Source of the DNA: Actinomycetes bacterium
GTDB taxonomy: Bacteria; Actinomycetota; Acidimicrobiia; Spongiisociales; JAHEDJ01
Length of the DNA stretch: 64,000 nucleotides
NCBI GenBank assembly: GCA_024641245.1
Contig: JAHEDK010000002.1
Span: 31,117-95,116, forward strand
Direction: 5' to 3'
Each line of letters starts with the position of its first letter. Within the stretch, counting starts at the first letter, position 1. The position numbers and the translations under genes were made by a program. Below are positions 1 to 8,121 of this stretch, in pieces. The notes below the pieces were generated by a model. It had not been told where the DNA came from. It did no database searches and worked only from the letters and a program-made list of their open reading frames with translations.

Positions 1-165
1 GTTTCTTGGCTGCGGCCGTCTTCGCCGCAGGTTTCCTGGCTGCGGCCGTCTTCGCCGCAGGTTTCCTGGCTGCGGCCGTCTTCGCCGCAGGTTTCCTGGC
101 TGCGGCCGTCTTCGCCGCAGGCTTCTTCGCCGCAGGCTTCTTCGCCGCAGGCTTCTTCGCTGCGG
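1..165 (-). repeat. Coding minisatellite, 30-bp then 15-bp units
   Basis: Positions 1-120 hold four 30-bp units that are identical except for one base in the first. They are followed by three 15-bp units at 121-165 that look like half-units. On the minus strand they encode the Lys/Ala/Pro repeats of the edge protein. Near-identity between units points to recent expansion by slippage or recombination, so copy number may vary between strains or be misassembled. Confidence 0.85.
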
Positions 166-202
166 CAGGTTTCTTTGCGGATGCGGGTTTCTTCGTGGCC
201 AT
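1..202 (-). CDS. Lys/Ala/Pro-rich protein, N-terminal part (cut by window edge)
   Basis: On the minus strand an ATG at 202 opens a frame that runs off the left edge; 67 codons are visible. The visible part is low-complexity and strongly basic: MATKKPASAKKP followed by repeats of AAKTAAARKP and AAKKP. Such tails occur on histone H1-like and HU-like DNA-binding proteins and on the N-termini of some actinobacterial TraR/DksA-type regulators. The folded domain lies outside the window, so no function is assigned. It lies 51 bp downstream of disA on the same strand and may be co-transcribed with it. Reading the other strand gives an Ala/Phe/Gly-rich frame that is a shadow. Confidence 0.6.
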   Translation of the reverse strand, partial: MATKKPASAKKPAAAKKPAAKKPAAKKPAAKTAAARKPAAKTAAARKPAAKTAAARKPAAKTAAAKK

Positions 203-253
203 GCACACTCTCGTCGGGGGCGGGACAGTGTACCTCGCGCAGAGCCGGGCTCG

Positions 254-1321
254 TTAGTCGAGGGAGGTGGATTGCCACATCTGGGTCCGGTCCACCATGC
301 GGTCGAAAAAGCGCCGGATCTGCTCAGCGCGGGCTGCGCCGACGCCTTCCACGCGCTCGAGATCAGCAGCTGAAGCGGCCAGCAAGCGTTGCAGGTCACG
401 GAAGTGGCGGACTAGCGAGGCCCGAACGAAATCCGGAAGCCTTGGAACATGCGAGAGAAGCCGAACCCCGCGGGCTTCAGCCTGCTGGTCGGGTTGATCG
501 AATCCGAGTGCCTCCGCAACACGCTCGGCACTGGTCAAATCCGCCGTCGGTATTGCTTCGAGATCGTGGAGTGTCCTACGAATCACATTGGCCCGATTTG
601 GGCGAACGTAGTCGGCCAATATCAGTTCCCTGAGCTCGTCCACTCCATGGATGAGGTCGGCGATCTGAAGAACGATCAGGCTTCCCTCGTCACCCAGACC
701 GACAGCATCTTGCTTGATCTCCTGACCGATCCTGTGCACGAGTTCAGATCGCTGCAACACCGTGAGGACCGTCCGGAAGGTAACGAGGTCGGCTATCTCG
801 GAGCGAGTGAGGATCTCCTCTGCATCTTCGAGCCGTCTGCGGAACCGATCGAGCGTTTGGAGCGATTGGTTGACCTTGGCGGCGACGAGCGTGGGACTCA
901 AGAGCTCGTGCTTAGTTCCGTCGATGAAGAGCGTGGCCATGCGGCGGTCCTCGCTCACGCTCAATACCGGCTTGCCTGTCTGCTGGGCGGTACGTTCCGC
1001 GGTTCGGTGTCGTGCACCGGTCTCATCCGTTCCGTATTTGGGATTCGGCAGCAGGTGCACATTCGCTCGCAGAATGTGTCCAAAGGAATCGTCGATGATG
1101 ATCGCCCCGTCCATCTTGGCCAGTTCGGCCAGCTTGGCGGGAGTGAAGGCGGAGTCGGAGAGTTCAAATCCGCCGCTACACAAATCTGCCACTCCCGCGT
1201 TGAAGCCGAGAATGACGAGGGCGCCATTCCGCTGCTGAATGATCCGCTCCACAGCGTGCCGGAGAGGTGTTCCCGGCGCCAGACGCTCTAGAACATCGTG
1301 GAGAGAGAGACGAGCAGTCAT
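254..1321 (-). CDS. disA: DNA integrity scanning diadenylate cyclase DisA
   Basis: DisA condenses two ATP into cyclic di-AMP and is inhibited when its C-terminal domain meets branched DNA. The 355-residue product has the usual family length. The N-terminal DAC domain carries the catalytic DGA at residues 71-73 and RHR at 104-106. A linker follows, and a C-terminal helix-hairpin-helix (GVGAARAEQ) binds DNA. I chose the ATG at 1321, which gives MTARLSLHDVL; the frame stays open upstream but that stretch reads as non-protein. It lies 130 bp downstream of radA on the same strand, the usual radA-disA pairing in Gram-positive bacteria. Confidence 0.95.
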   Translation of the reverse strand: MTARLSLHDVLERLAPGTPLRHAVERIIQQRNGALVILGFNAGVADLCSGGFELSDSAFTPAKLAELAKMDGAIIIDDSFGHILRANVHLLPNPKYGTDETGARHRTAERTAQQTGKPVLSVSEDRRMATLFIDGTKHELLSPTLVAAKVNQSLQTLDRFRRRLEDAEEILTRSEIADLVTFRTVLTVLQRSELVHRIGQEIKQDAVGLGDEGSLIVLQIADLIHGVDELRELILADYVRPNRANVIRRTLHDLEAIPTADLTSAERVAEALGFDQPDQQAEARGVRLLSHVPRLPDFVRASLVRHFRDLQRLLAASAADLERVEGVGAARAEQIRRFFDRMVDRTQMWQSTSLD

Positions 1322-1451
1322 CGCAAGGAATCTACTACACCCACCTCGAGGTTTCTCACAGCCGACTGATGTGCAACTCGAACCATCAGTCTCGAGTGTC
1401 TCACGATACGAGTTTCCACCGGTCCGGAGTTTCGATGCAACGACCCCGGGC

Positions 1452-2759
1452 TCACGTCCCTGTTCTGTGGCCTCCGTCAGGTAACAAGCCCGCCCACTCC
1501 AACGCCTCAACCAGCGAGCCGACATCGGAGGGCGCGACGATCCGCTCGACACCCAGTCGGTTGGCTTCCTCCCGTCGCCTCGCCTCGTGCGGCACCGACC
1601 TGATCTCTCCCGTCAAGCCCACCTCACCCCAGGCGGCCAGTCGACCGAGAGGCTTGTCGAGCAACGAAGAAACGAGCGCGAGCGCCAGCGGAAGGTCGAT
1701 CGCAGGCTCGGCGATCCGCAGACCACCTACCAGACCGACGTACACCTCCCGGTCGTAAAACGGAATACCTCCATGGCGAGCCAGCACCGCGATCAACTGG
1801 TGGAGTCGAGCGGACTCGATGCCACGGGTGCTGCGGCGAGGCTGGACGAACTTGGTAGGAGCGACGAGAGCCTGCACCTCCACCAGCACGGGCCGGCGGC
1901 CCTGCACGGCCGGCACCACGACGGAACCGGCCACCGAATGGCTCCACCCGGCCAGGAATACGGCCGATGGATCAGCGACCTCGACCAGCCCGACTGTCGC
2001 CATCTCGAATAGGCCGGCGACGTGAGTAGCGCCAAATCGGTTCTTGAGACTGCGAAGCGTGCGCAGACCGTGCTCTGACTCGCCTTCGAGATACAGCACG
2101 ACATCGACCATGTGCTCCAGCAGCTTGGGTCCGGCAATGCCGCCATCTTTGGTGACATGACCGACCAGGATCACCGCCACGTTCTGTTCTTTGGCGAATC
2201 GCGTCAAACGCGCCCCGCATTCGCGCACCTGCGCAACCGAGCCGGGGCCGCTGCCGACCTCTGCGACACTCACGGCCTGCACGGAATCCACGATCAAGAG
2301 ATCGGGCCGCAACTCCCCGGCGGCCGCGATGATGGAATCGACGTTCTCTTCCGCCAGGAGGAACACGTCATCTGTAGCAACATTGAGGCGTCGTGCACGA
2401 AGGCCCACCTGATCTTCCGATTCCTCGGCGGTGGCAACGAGAACCTTTCCGCCGGCACCGGCGAGGCTCCCGGCGACCTGAAGCAACAGTGTCGACTTGC
2501 CGACCCCGGGCTCGCCGCCGACGAGTACAACAGCTCCCGGCACGAGGCCACCACCGAGCACACGATCGACTTCGCTCATACCGATCTCAGCGCGCTCGAT
2601 CATCCGGTTGCCGGCCGTCTGCAACGATGTCGGCACCGGGATTCGCGCTACGGACCGGACGCGGTCATCCTCGATCAAACCCAGATCAGATCGGCACTGC
2701 GGGCAGAAGCCCATCCACTTCCCGGATCGGTATCCGCACTCTCCACATCGATATGTCAT
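1452..2759 (-). CDS. radA: DNA repair protein RadA
   Basis: RadA is a RecA-like ATPase that promotes branch migration during recombinational repair. The 435-residue product begins with a C4 zinc finger (C5, C8, C19, C22). A Walker A motif (GEPGVGKST) lies near residues 82-90, the RadA-specific KNRFG motif is at 239-243, and the C-terminus is Lon-protease-like. The length is slightly below the usual 450-480. It sits upstream of disA on the same strand; known work in Bacillus has RadA restraining DisA activity, so the pairing is functionally sensible. Confidence 0.95.
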   Translation of the reverse strand: MTYRCGECGYRSGKWMGFCPQCRSDLGLIEDDRVRSVARIPVPTSLQTAGNRMIERAEIGMSEVDRVLGGGLVPGAVVLVGGEPGVGKSTLLLQVAGSLAGAGGKVLVATAEESEDQVGLRARRLNVATDDVFLLAEENVDSIIAAAGELRPDLLIVDSVQAVSVAEVGSGPGSVAQVRECGARLTRFAKEQNVAVILVGHVTKDGGIAGPKLLEHMVDVVLYLEGESEHGLRTLRSLKNRFGATHVAGLFEMATVGLVEVADPSAVFLAGWSHSVAGSVVVPAVQGRRPVLVEVQALVAPTKFVQPRRSTRGIESARLHQLIAVLARHGGIPFYDREVYVGLVGGLRIAEPAIDLPLALALVSSLLDKPLGRLAAWGEVGLTGEIRSVPHEARRREEANRLGVERIVAPSDVGSLVEALEWAGLLPDGGHRTGT

Positions 2760-2813
2760 GGAGCGATCCTATCGGCAGGATGGGACACAAAGGCAAGTGG
2801 CCACCCTTGTCCG

Positions 2814-2939
2814 CTAAGGCTTCCGGCGCCTTAGAAAGAGCCAGTAGGCAGCGCCCGCCGAGGCGGCCACCAGCACCATGAAACCGACGATATTCGCCGG
2901 CGTCCATGTTTCTGTCGTCCTGATCGCCCAAAGCACCAT
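2814..2939 (-). CDS. Small single-pass membrane protein (41 aa), putative
   Basis: An ATG at 2939 opens a 41-codon frame ending in TAG at 2814-2816. The product has a short polar N-terminus, one hydrophobic stretch (about residues 18-35, NIVGFMVLVAASAGAAYW) and a basic tail (FLRRRKP), so it would insert as a single-pass protein with the positive end in the cytoplasm. It lies 54 bp upstream of radA on the same strand. No strong ribosome binding site is visible, no family is recognised, and chance cannot be excluded at this length. Confidence 0.4.
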   Translation of the reverse strand: MVLWAIRTTETWTPANIVGFMVLVAASAGAAYWLFLRRRKP

Positions 2940-2978
2940 CAATGCATGGCACAATAACGCCGGAAGGAAGGACTCTGG

Positions 2979-3896
2979 TTGAGCGAACATACCTGCACCA
3001 ACTGTGGCGCCCAGTTCACGGACGATCAGTTCTGCCCGCAGTGCGGCCTATGGGTCGATCCTCTTGCGGACGGCGAGGTCGAGCAATTCGATCTCGATGA
3101 CGCCCCACCCGACGGCTACGTGGAGGAAGGCGGCTTCGGAGTGGCCTCGATCCCCTACACCTCCCTCACGTGTCCGTCGTGCGGCGCCGCCAACCCGGAG
3201 ACCAACCGGCACTGTGAGGAGTGCGGAGCGAGGCTATCGCAGGGTCCCCTCCCCGTCGCCCCACAACCGTTCCTCCAGGCGTCGGCAGGGGTCAGGGCTG
3301 CCATCATGATCACCGGCGTTCTGCTCGGTGTGCTGTTGATCGCCTGGATCTTCGGGGCTCTGACCGGCGACCCGACCGATGACACACTGGCGGACGGAGC
3401 ATCGAGTACGAGCACTACGTCGGCGACGATCGCCGCCACTCAGAAGCTGCCGGTTCTCCTCATCACATGTTCATCCGAGTTCGTCAGCCTGCCCTGCGAC
3501 AACCTCAAAGATGGATCCGTTGAAACCTACTGGAATGACTTGAGCCTCAAGGGTGAAGGCGCCGAATTCGTGATCACCTTCGGCACACCCGTCCAACTCG
3601 AGACGATCGTCATCATGAACGTAACCGACGAGGCGAAGTTCAAGCGGAACTACCGGATCAAGGACCTGGAGATCATCGCCGACGATGTGACCTCGCCGTT
3701 CAACTTTACGCTGGATGACAAATCACAGCCACAGTCGATCCGCATCCAGACACTGGCAACGACCGAACTCACGATCCGGGTGACCGGGGTTTATGCCGCG
3801 GAGGCTTTCACCGATCCGGCTACGGGAGAAGTCGGCATCCCGTTTTCCGAGTTGGCACTGGCCGAGCTGGAATTCTACGGCAAGCCCGGGCGTTGA
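2979..3896 (+). CDS. Zinc-ribbon membrane protein with C-terminal discoidin/glycan-binding-like domain
   Basis: The TTG at 2979 is preceded by GGAAGGAAGG, a good ribosome binding site, and gives 305 residues. Two zinc ribbons stand at the N-terminus (C6, C9, C19, C22 and C65, C68, C79, C82). They are followed by one membrane segment at about 107-128 and, after a Thr/Ser linker, a beta-rich domain of about 150 residues. That domain resembles the NADase-type glycan-binding or F5/8 type C fold seen on actinobacterial zinc-ribbon proteins. The topology puts the ribbons in the cytoplasm and the binding domain outside. It diverges from the radA side. The specific ligand is unknown. Confidence 0.75.
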   Translation: MSEHTCTNCGAQFTDDQFCPQCGLWVDPLADGEVEQFDLDDAPPDGYVEEGGFGVASIPYTSLTCPSCGAANPETNRHCEECGARLSQGPLPVAPQPFLQASAGVRAAIMITGVLLGVLLIAWIFGALTGDPTDDTLADGASSTSTTSATIAATQKLPVLLITCSSEFVSLPCDNLKDGSVETYWNDLSLKGEGAEFVITFGTPVQLETIVIMNVTDEAKFKRNYRIKDLEIIADDVTSPFNFTLDDKSQPQSIRIQTLATTELTIRVTGVYAAEAFTDPATGEVGIPFSELALAELEFYGKPGR

Positions 3897-3918
3897 GCAC
3901 CGCTCAGCACCAGTAATG

Positions 3919-3998
3919 GGTTCTAGGTTCTAGGTAGTGAGTCCGCGGCCGGACTCCCAGGTGTTCCAGCCGGCAAGAACCTACAACCTAATACCTGA
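3919..3998. repeat. Heptamer repeats flanking a hairpin between convergent genes
   Basis: Two GGTTCTA units (3919-3932) plus a decayed third stand on the left. AACCTAC, AACCTAA and TACCTGA (3978-3998) stand on the right, roughly the inverse complement of the left side. Between them lies a perfect 7-bp hairpin with a 4-base loop at 3939-3956 (GAGTCCG/CGGACTC). The element fills the gap between two converging genes and could end transcription in both directions; there is no clear T tract. Confidence 0.7.
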
Positions 3999-4005
3999 TT
4001 GGGGC

Positions 4006-5274
4006 CTACTCCTTCACGTACGGTTGACCGTCGGCCGCCGGCGGGCGAGCCCGGCCGACCACTCCGGCTACCACGATCACCGTCACGATGTAGGGCGCCA
4101 TCAGCAGGAACTCACCCGGAATGGGCGTCTGGAGAATGGCCAACTTCGCCTGGAGAGAATCGGCGAAACCGAAGACGAGGGCTGCCCCGAGGGCTCCAAC
4201 GGGATGCCACCGTCCGAAGATCATTGCCGCCAGACCGATGAAGCCGCGGCCGGCCGACATGTTCTCATCAAACGCACCCGCCGAACCGACGGTGAAGTAA
4301 GCACCACCGAAACCGGCAATCATTCCCCCGAGAATCACGTTGAGGTAGCGGAAACGGAACACGTTGATGCCCAGCGTGTCGGCAGCCTTCGGATGCTCTC
4401 CCACTGCGCGCGATCGCAAACCCCAACGGGTCTTGAACAGCGCAAACGCAATCACCGCCACCAACACATACATGCCGTAGACGAAGAAGTTGTGATTGAA
4501 GAAAATCGGTCCAATGAACGGGATATCTCCGAGCAGGGGGACTTTCCAGGCCCGGAAGATATCGACGCGATTCAACGTATCGGAATTCTCCACGAGAATG
4601 GAACTCGTCAGATATGAAGTAATTCCAAGCGCAAAGATGTTGATGACCACGCCGGCAATGATCTGATCCACCCGGTACTTGATCGCCAGCACAGCCAACG
4701 CGAACGCCAGCAAGCCACCCACCAAGATTCCTGCGAGAATCCCCATCCACGGTCCGGCAACGGACCCGATCAAGGCTCCCAGAAAGGCCCCCGACAGCAG
4801 CATGCCCTCGATGCCGATGTTGATCACGGCCACCCGTTCGCACATCACTCCCGACAGCGCTCCGAAGGTGATCGGCACGCTCTTCACCACGGTCAACTGC
4901 AGCATCCCAACCAGGCTGAGCGACTTGCCCGCCGCCGCCCAACCGAGGAAAGTGAACGCAATGACGGCCATGGCCAGACCGAGAATGATGTTGGTTGCCT
5001 TGCCAAAGCCCCTGGTCAGCTGAATACCACCGAGAAACGCCAGGAACGCTGCCGCGACATAGGAGAGTCCGGCCGCGGAGAGGACGAGATCCGGAATCTC
5101 GAATCGATCCCCGGTGGCGGCCAGTTTGAACGTGGCATCCCCTTCAGTCCCCATAGCAAAGACAACCAGGACGAAGGCGGCCAGCATGAGGTAGATGATC
5201 CCGATGATGCGCGATCGGCGTATCTCGGCCGGCGATCTGAGCACTCGCGGTGCCGTAGCCGTTGCTGCAGTCAT
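4006..5274 (-). CDS. BMP-type nucleoside ABC transporter, permease 2
   Basis: This is a membrane subunit of an importer of the branched-chain-permease superfamily (BPD_transp_2), as in the guanosine transporter NupNOPQ. The 422-residue product has about ten hydrophobic segments and the family signature AVINIGIEGMLLSGA. The ATG at 5274 overlaps the stop of the upstream permease gene by 4 bp (ATGA), which fixes the start and implies translational coupling. It is the last gene of the ATPase-permease-permease run. The substrate is probably a nucleoside, judged from the BMP-family binding protein. Confidence 0.88.
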   Translation of the reverse strand: MTAATATAPRVLRSPAEIRRSRIIGIIYLMLAAFVLVVFAMGTEGDATFKLAATGDRFEIPDLVLSAAGLSYVAAAFLAFLGGIQLTRGFGKATNIILGLAMAVIAFTFLGWAAAGKSLSLVGMLQLTVVKSVPITFGALSGVMCERVAVINIGIEGMLLSGAFLGALIGSVAGPWMGILAGILVGGLLAFALAVLAIKYRVDQIIAGVVINIFALGITSYLTSSILVENSDTLNRVDIFRAWKVPLLGDIPFIGPIFFNHNFFVYGMYVLVAVIAFALFKTRWGLRSRAVGEHPKAADTLGINVFRFRYLNVILGGMIAGFGGAYFTVGSAGAFDENMSAGRGFIGLAAMIFGRWHPVGALGAALVFGFADSLQAKLAILQTPIPGEFLLMAPYIVTVIVVAGVVGRARPPAADGQPYVKE

Positions 5275-6521
5275 GTCGCCCACCCCCGTGTGATTTGCTC
5301 GGCCGCCTTGACGGCTCTCACCCGGAAGATGGCCCGGATCAACTCCGGAGCTGCGATGAACACCACGATGAGCGCCTGAATGACCAGGATCAGGTCGATA
5401 CCCACATCGCTCGCCACCTGCATTTGCTGCCCACCCGCTCGCAGCGCACCAAACAGGATGCCGGCCAGGACCACGCCAAACGGATGCGACCGCCCCAGCA
5501 GGGCGAGGGCGATTGCGTCGAAGCCGAGATTCGCACTGAAGCCGGGAGTGGCGTTGCCGAGCACCCCGAGGATCTGAGTCGATCCGGCCAGCCCACCAAG
5601 ACCACCGGCAACCGCCATGACCAGGATGTAGGCCCGGGTGACGTTCATACCGGCGTACCTGGCTCCGTCCGGATTGGCTCCCACTGCCCGGAACTCGAAG
5701 CCGACCGTCGACTTGAACAACAGCCAGTAGACCCCCCAGGCGGCCAACAACGCCACGATGATGCCGGCATTGAGCCGGTACTGCGGATCGATCCAACTGA
5801 GCAACTTGGGAAGCCGGGCGGACTCCAGAACGTCCTTGGAGATACGATCGGGCCGTCCCTCGCGCTGAATGAAGGTCGTCTTGAGGGCGTAGTCGACGAA
5901 CCGGATGGCGATCCAGTTGAACATGATGGTGGTGATGACTTCATGTGCCCCCGTCCTGGCGCGCAGCCAGCCGGGAATACCACCCCAGATCGCCCCACCT
6001 ATGAAGCCGCCCAGAATGGCCAGGGGGAGATGGAGCCAGATCGTAACGTTGAGCTGGAACCCAATCACAAGAGCCAGCATGCCGCCCATGAGCATCTGAC
6101 CCTCGGCGCCGATGTTGAAGAGCCCGGCCCGGAATCCGATGGCGACGGATAACCCGGCGAGGATGAGCGGAGTCGCCCAGGTGAACGTCTCCGACACCCC
6201 TCGCACCGAACCAAAAGCACCCTTGAACAGACCACCGTACGCATCTCCGATCCGCGCCAAGGTCTGCCGGAACGCCTCACCGGCGTCGTCGCCCCACAGG
6301 CCGAGCAGATCGACGTCCGAGACCGCAATGATGACTGCGCCGATCACCAGGGCCGTGAAGACGGCCAGAACCGGGACCAGAACCTGGGATCGCCAGTCAC
6401 CCTCTGCCCCTGTGATGCGGGCCCAGATTCGCCGATCCGGACCGTTGGAGGCCGGCTCGGTATCGACTTCTTCCCCGGTGACCCGGTCCTCAGCCTCTGG
6501 ACCAGTGTTCTCGTCGTTCAT
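5271..6521 (-). CDS. BMP-type nucleoside ABC transporter, permease 1
   Basis: The 416-residue product is the first membrane subunit of the importer. A charged N-terminal tail of about 45 residues precedes the first membrane segment. The signature GLFNIGAEGQMLMGG is typical of NupP/YufP-like permeases, and 8-10 hydrophobic stretches follow. Its start overlaps the ATPase gene's stop by 4 bp and its stop overlaps the second permease's start by 4 bp, so the three are almost certainly translated together. Confidence 0.9.
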   Translation of the reverse strand: MNDENTGPEAEDRVTGEEVDTEPASNGPDRRIWARITGAEGDWRSQVLVPVLAVFTALVIGAVIIAVSDVDLLGLWGDDAGEAFRQTLARIGDAYGGLFKGAFGSVRGVSETFTWATPLILAGLSVAIGFRAGLFNIGAEGQMLMGGMLALVIGFQLNVTIWLHLPLAILGGFIGGAIWGGIPGWLRARTGAHEVITTIMFNWIAIRFVDYALKTTFIQREGRPDRISKDVLESARLPKLLSWIDPQYRLNAGIIVALLAAWGVYWLLFKSTVGFEFRAVGANPDGARYAGMNVTRAYILVMAVAGGLGGLAGSTQILGVLGNATPGFSANLGFDAIALALLGRSHPFGVVLAGILFGALRAGGQQMQVASDVGIDLILVIQALIVVFIAAPELIRAIFRVRAVKAAEQITRGWAT

Positions 6522-8026
6522 GTCTCCGTCACTCCTGCCATGAACAATCCAAGCTTCGTGGTATCCGTCTCGTCCGGCCGGCGCTCGGCCACGATCTTGC
6601 CCCGATACATGACGAGGATGCGATCCGAAAGGGCCATGACCTCGTCGAGTTCCGTCGAAACGATGAGGATCGCCCCACCTGCGTCGCGCTCCTTCACGAT
6701 TCGCTCGTGGATGTACTCGATAGAACCGACATCGAGCCCACGCGTTGGCTGCGAGGCGACGGTGAACTTCACGTCGCGCGAGAACTCGCGCGCCACGATC
6801 ACCTTCTGTTGATTGCCACCAGACAGATTGCGAACTTCCACTTCGATCGATGGCGTTCGCACGTCGTACTCCTCGACGAGCGCCCTGGCGTTCTCTCTGG
6901 TCCGGCCCCAGTCCATGACCACACCCCTCGAGAACGGCTCGTCGTAGTAGCTGTCGAGCACCAGGTTCTCGGCAACCGTAAACGTCAGCACGAGACCGGA
7001 CCGCTGCCGATCCTCCGGCACGTGTGCGACGCTCTTGCGGTGGATCTCACGGGGGGTGTCGTCGGTGACGACCTCACCGGACAGCCGGACGACTCCCGAC
7101 AGCGCCGTCCGCAACCCGGTCAACGCTTCAACGAGCTCGGTCTGACCGTTACCCTGCACTCCGGCAATGCCGACGATCTCGCCGGCGTGGACGGTGAAGG
7201 AAACTCCGTCGACGTTGGGGTGGTTGCGGTCGTCGAGAACGACCAGATCTTCCACCTCGAGAACGGGGGCACCAGGATTCGCCTCTTCCTTTGCCACCAC
7301 CAGCTCCACCGGGCGGCCGACCATCAGCTCGGCAAGCTCCTCCTTGCCGACCACTTTCGGATCGGCCTCGCCGACGATGCGCCCTCTCCGCAGCACGTTG
7401 ATGCGGTCGGCCACCTCTCGGATCTCATCGAGCTTGTGGGTGATGAAGATGATTCCTTTGCCGGCGTCGCGCAGCGAGCGGACGATGCCGAAGAATTCTT
7501 CTACCTCCTGCGGGGTGAGTACCGCGGTCGGTTCGTCGAAGACGATGATCTCCGCCTGGCGGAAGAGCACCTTGATGATCTCGACCCTCTGCTGAATACC
7601 CACCGGTAGGTCTTCGATGACGGCGTCTGGATCGACTTCGAGGCCGTATTTGGCGGAGATCTGGCGGACGTCGCGGCGGGCCTCCTCCATGTTGAGGATG
7701 CCGGCTGCCCTGGTCGGTTCAACTCCCAGCACCACGTTCTCGGCAACGGAAAACACTGGAACGAGCATGAAATGTTGATGGACCATGCCGATTCCGGCGG
7801 CGATGGCGTCGCCGGGCGACTGGAAATCCTGGACCCGGCCGTCGATCAGGATGTCGCCTTCGGTCGCCGAGTAGAGGCCGTAGAGGATGTTCATGAGCGT
7901 GGTCTTCCCGGCCCCATTCTCCCCAAGGAGACCGAGAATCTCCCCCGACTTGATTTCGAGATTGACTCGATCGTTGGCCAGGACTCCAGGGAACCGTTTC
8001 GTGATTCCCTTCAGCTCGAGTTCCAC
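6518..8026 (-). CDS. BMP-type nucleoside ABC transporter, ATP-binding protein (double ABC)
   Basis: The 502-residue protein holds two fused ABC domains. The first has an intact Walker A (GENGAGKTT, about 35-43) but a degenerate signature loop (LPVGIQQR). The second lacks the Walker A lysine (GVQGNGQTEL) but keeps LSGGNQQK. This split of function between the two halves is usual in RbsA/NupO-type ATPases. It overlaps permease 1 by 4 bp. About 95 bp separate it from the binding-protein gene upstream, and that gap contains a strong hairpin. Confidence 0.92.
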   Translation of the reverse strand: MELELKGITKRFPGVLANDRVNLEIKSGEILGLLGENGAGKTTLMNILYGLYSATEGDILIDGRVQDFQSPGDAIAAGIGMVHQHFMLVPVFSVAENVVLGVEPTRAAGILNMEEARRDVRQISAKYGLEVDPDAVIEDLPVGIQQRVEIIKVLFRQAEIIVFDEPTAVLTPQEVEEFFGIVRSLRDAGKGIIFITHKLDEIREVADRINVLRRGRIVGEADPKVVGKEELAELMVGRPVELVVAKEEANPGAPVLEVEDLVVLDDRNHPNVDGVSFTVHAGEIVGIAGVQGNGQTELVEALTGLRTALSGVVRLSGEVVTDDTPREIHRKSVAHVPEDRQRSGLVLTFTVAENLVLDSYYDEPFSRGVVMDWGRTRENARALVEEYDVRTPSIEVEVRNLSGGNQQKVIVAREFSRDVKFTVASQPTRGLDVGSIEYIHERIVKERDAGGAILIVSTELDEVMALSDRILVMYRGKIVAERRPDETDTTKLGLFMAGVTET

Positions 8027-8064
8027 CCACTCCTCCTCTCGACCAGCATCAGGCAGCCTAGACG

Positions 8065-8100
8065 AACGAGAGCCCCCTCGTGGACGAGGGGGCTCTCGTT
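8065..8100. terminator. Perfect 16-bp hairpin between the binding-protein and ATPase genes
   Basis: Left arm 8065-8080 and right arm 8085-8100 are perfect inverse complements around the loop TGGA. On the plus strand the hairpin is followed by a T-rich stretch (TTGTTTGTTG). On the minus strand, the direction of the operon, it is not followed by Ts. In the operon direction it therefore looks more like an attenuator or RNA-stabilising stem that lets the binding protein outnumber the membrane subunits. Confidence 0.8.
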
Positions 8101-8121
8101 GTTTGTTGTCGTCGCAGTCTT

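Noticed and set aside
1322-1552. N-terminal extension of DisA
   Set aside because: The frame overlaps the end of radA and lacks family similarity; the 355-residue form matches normal DisA length.
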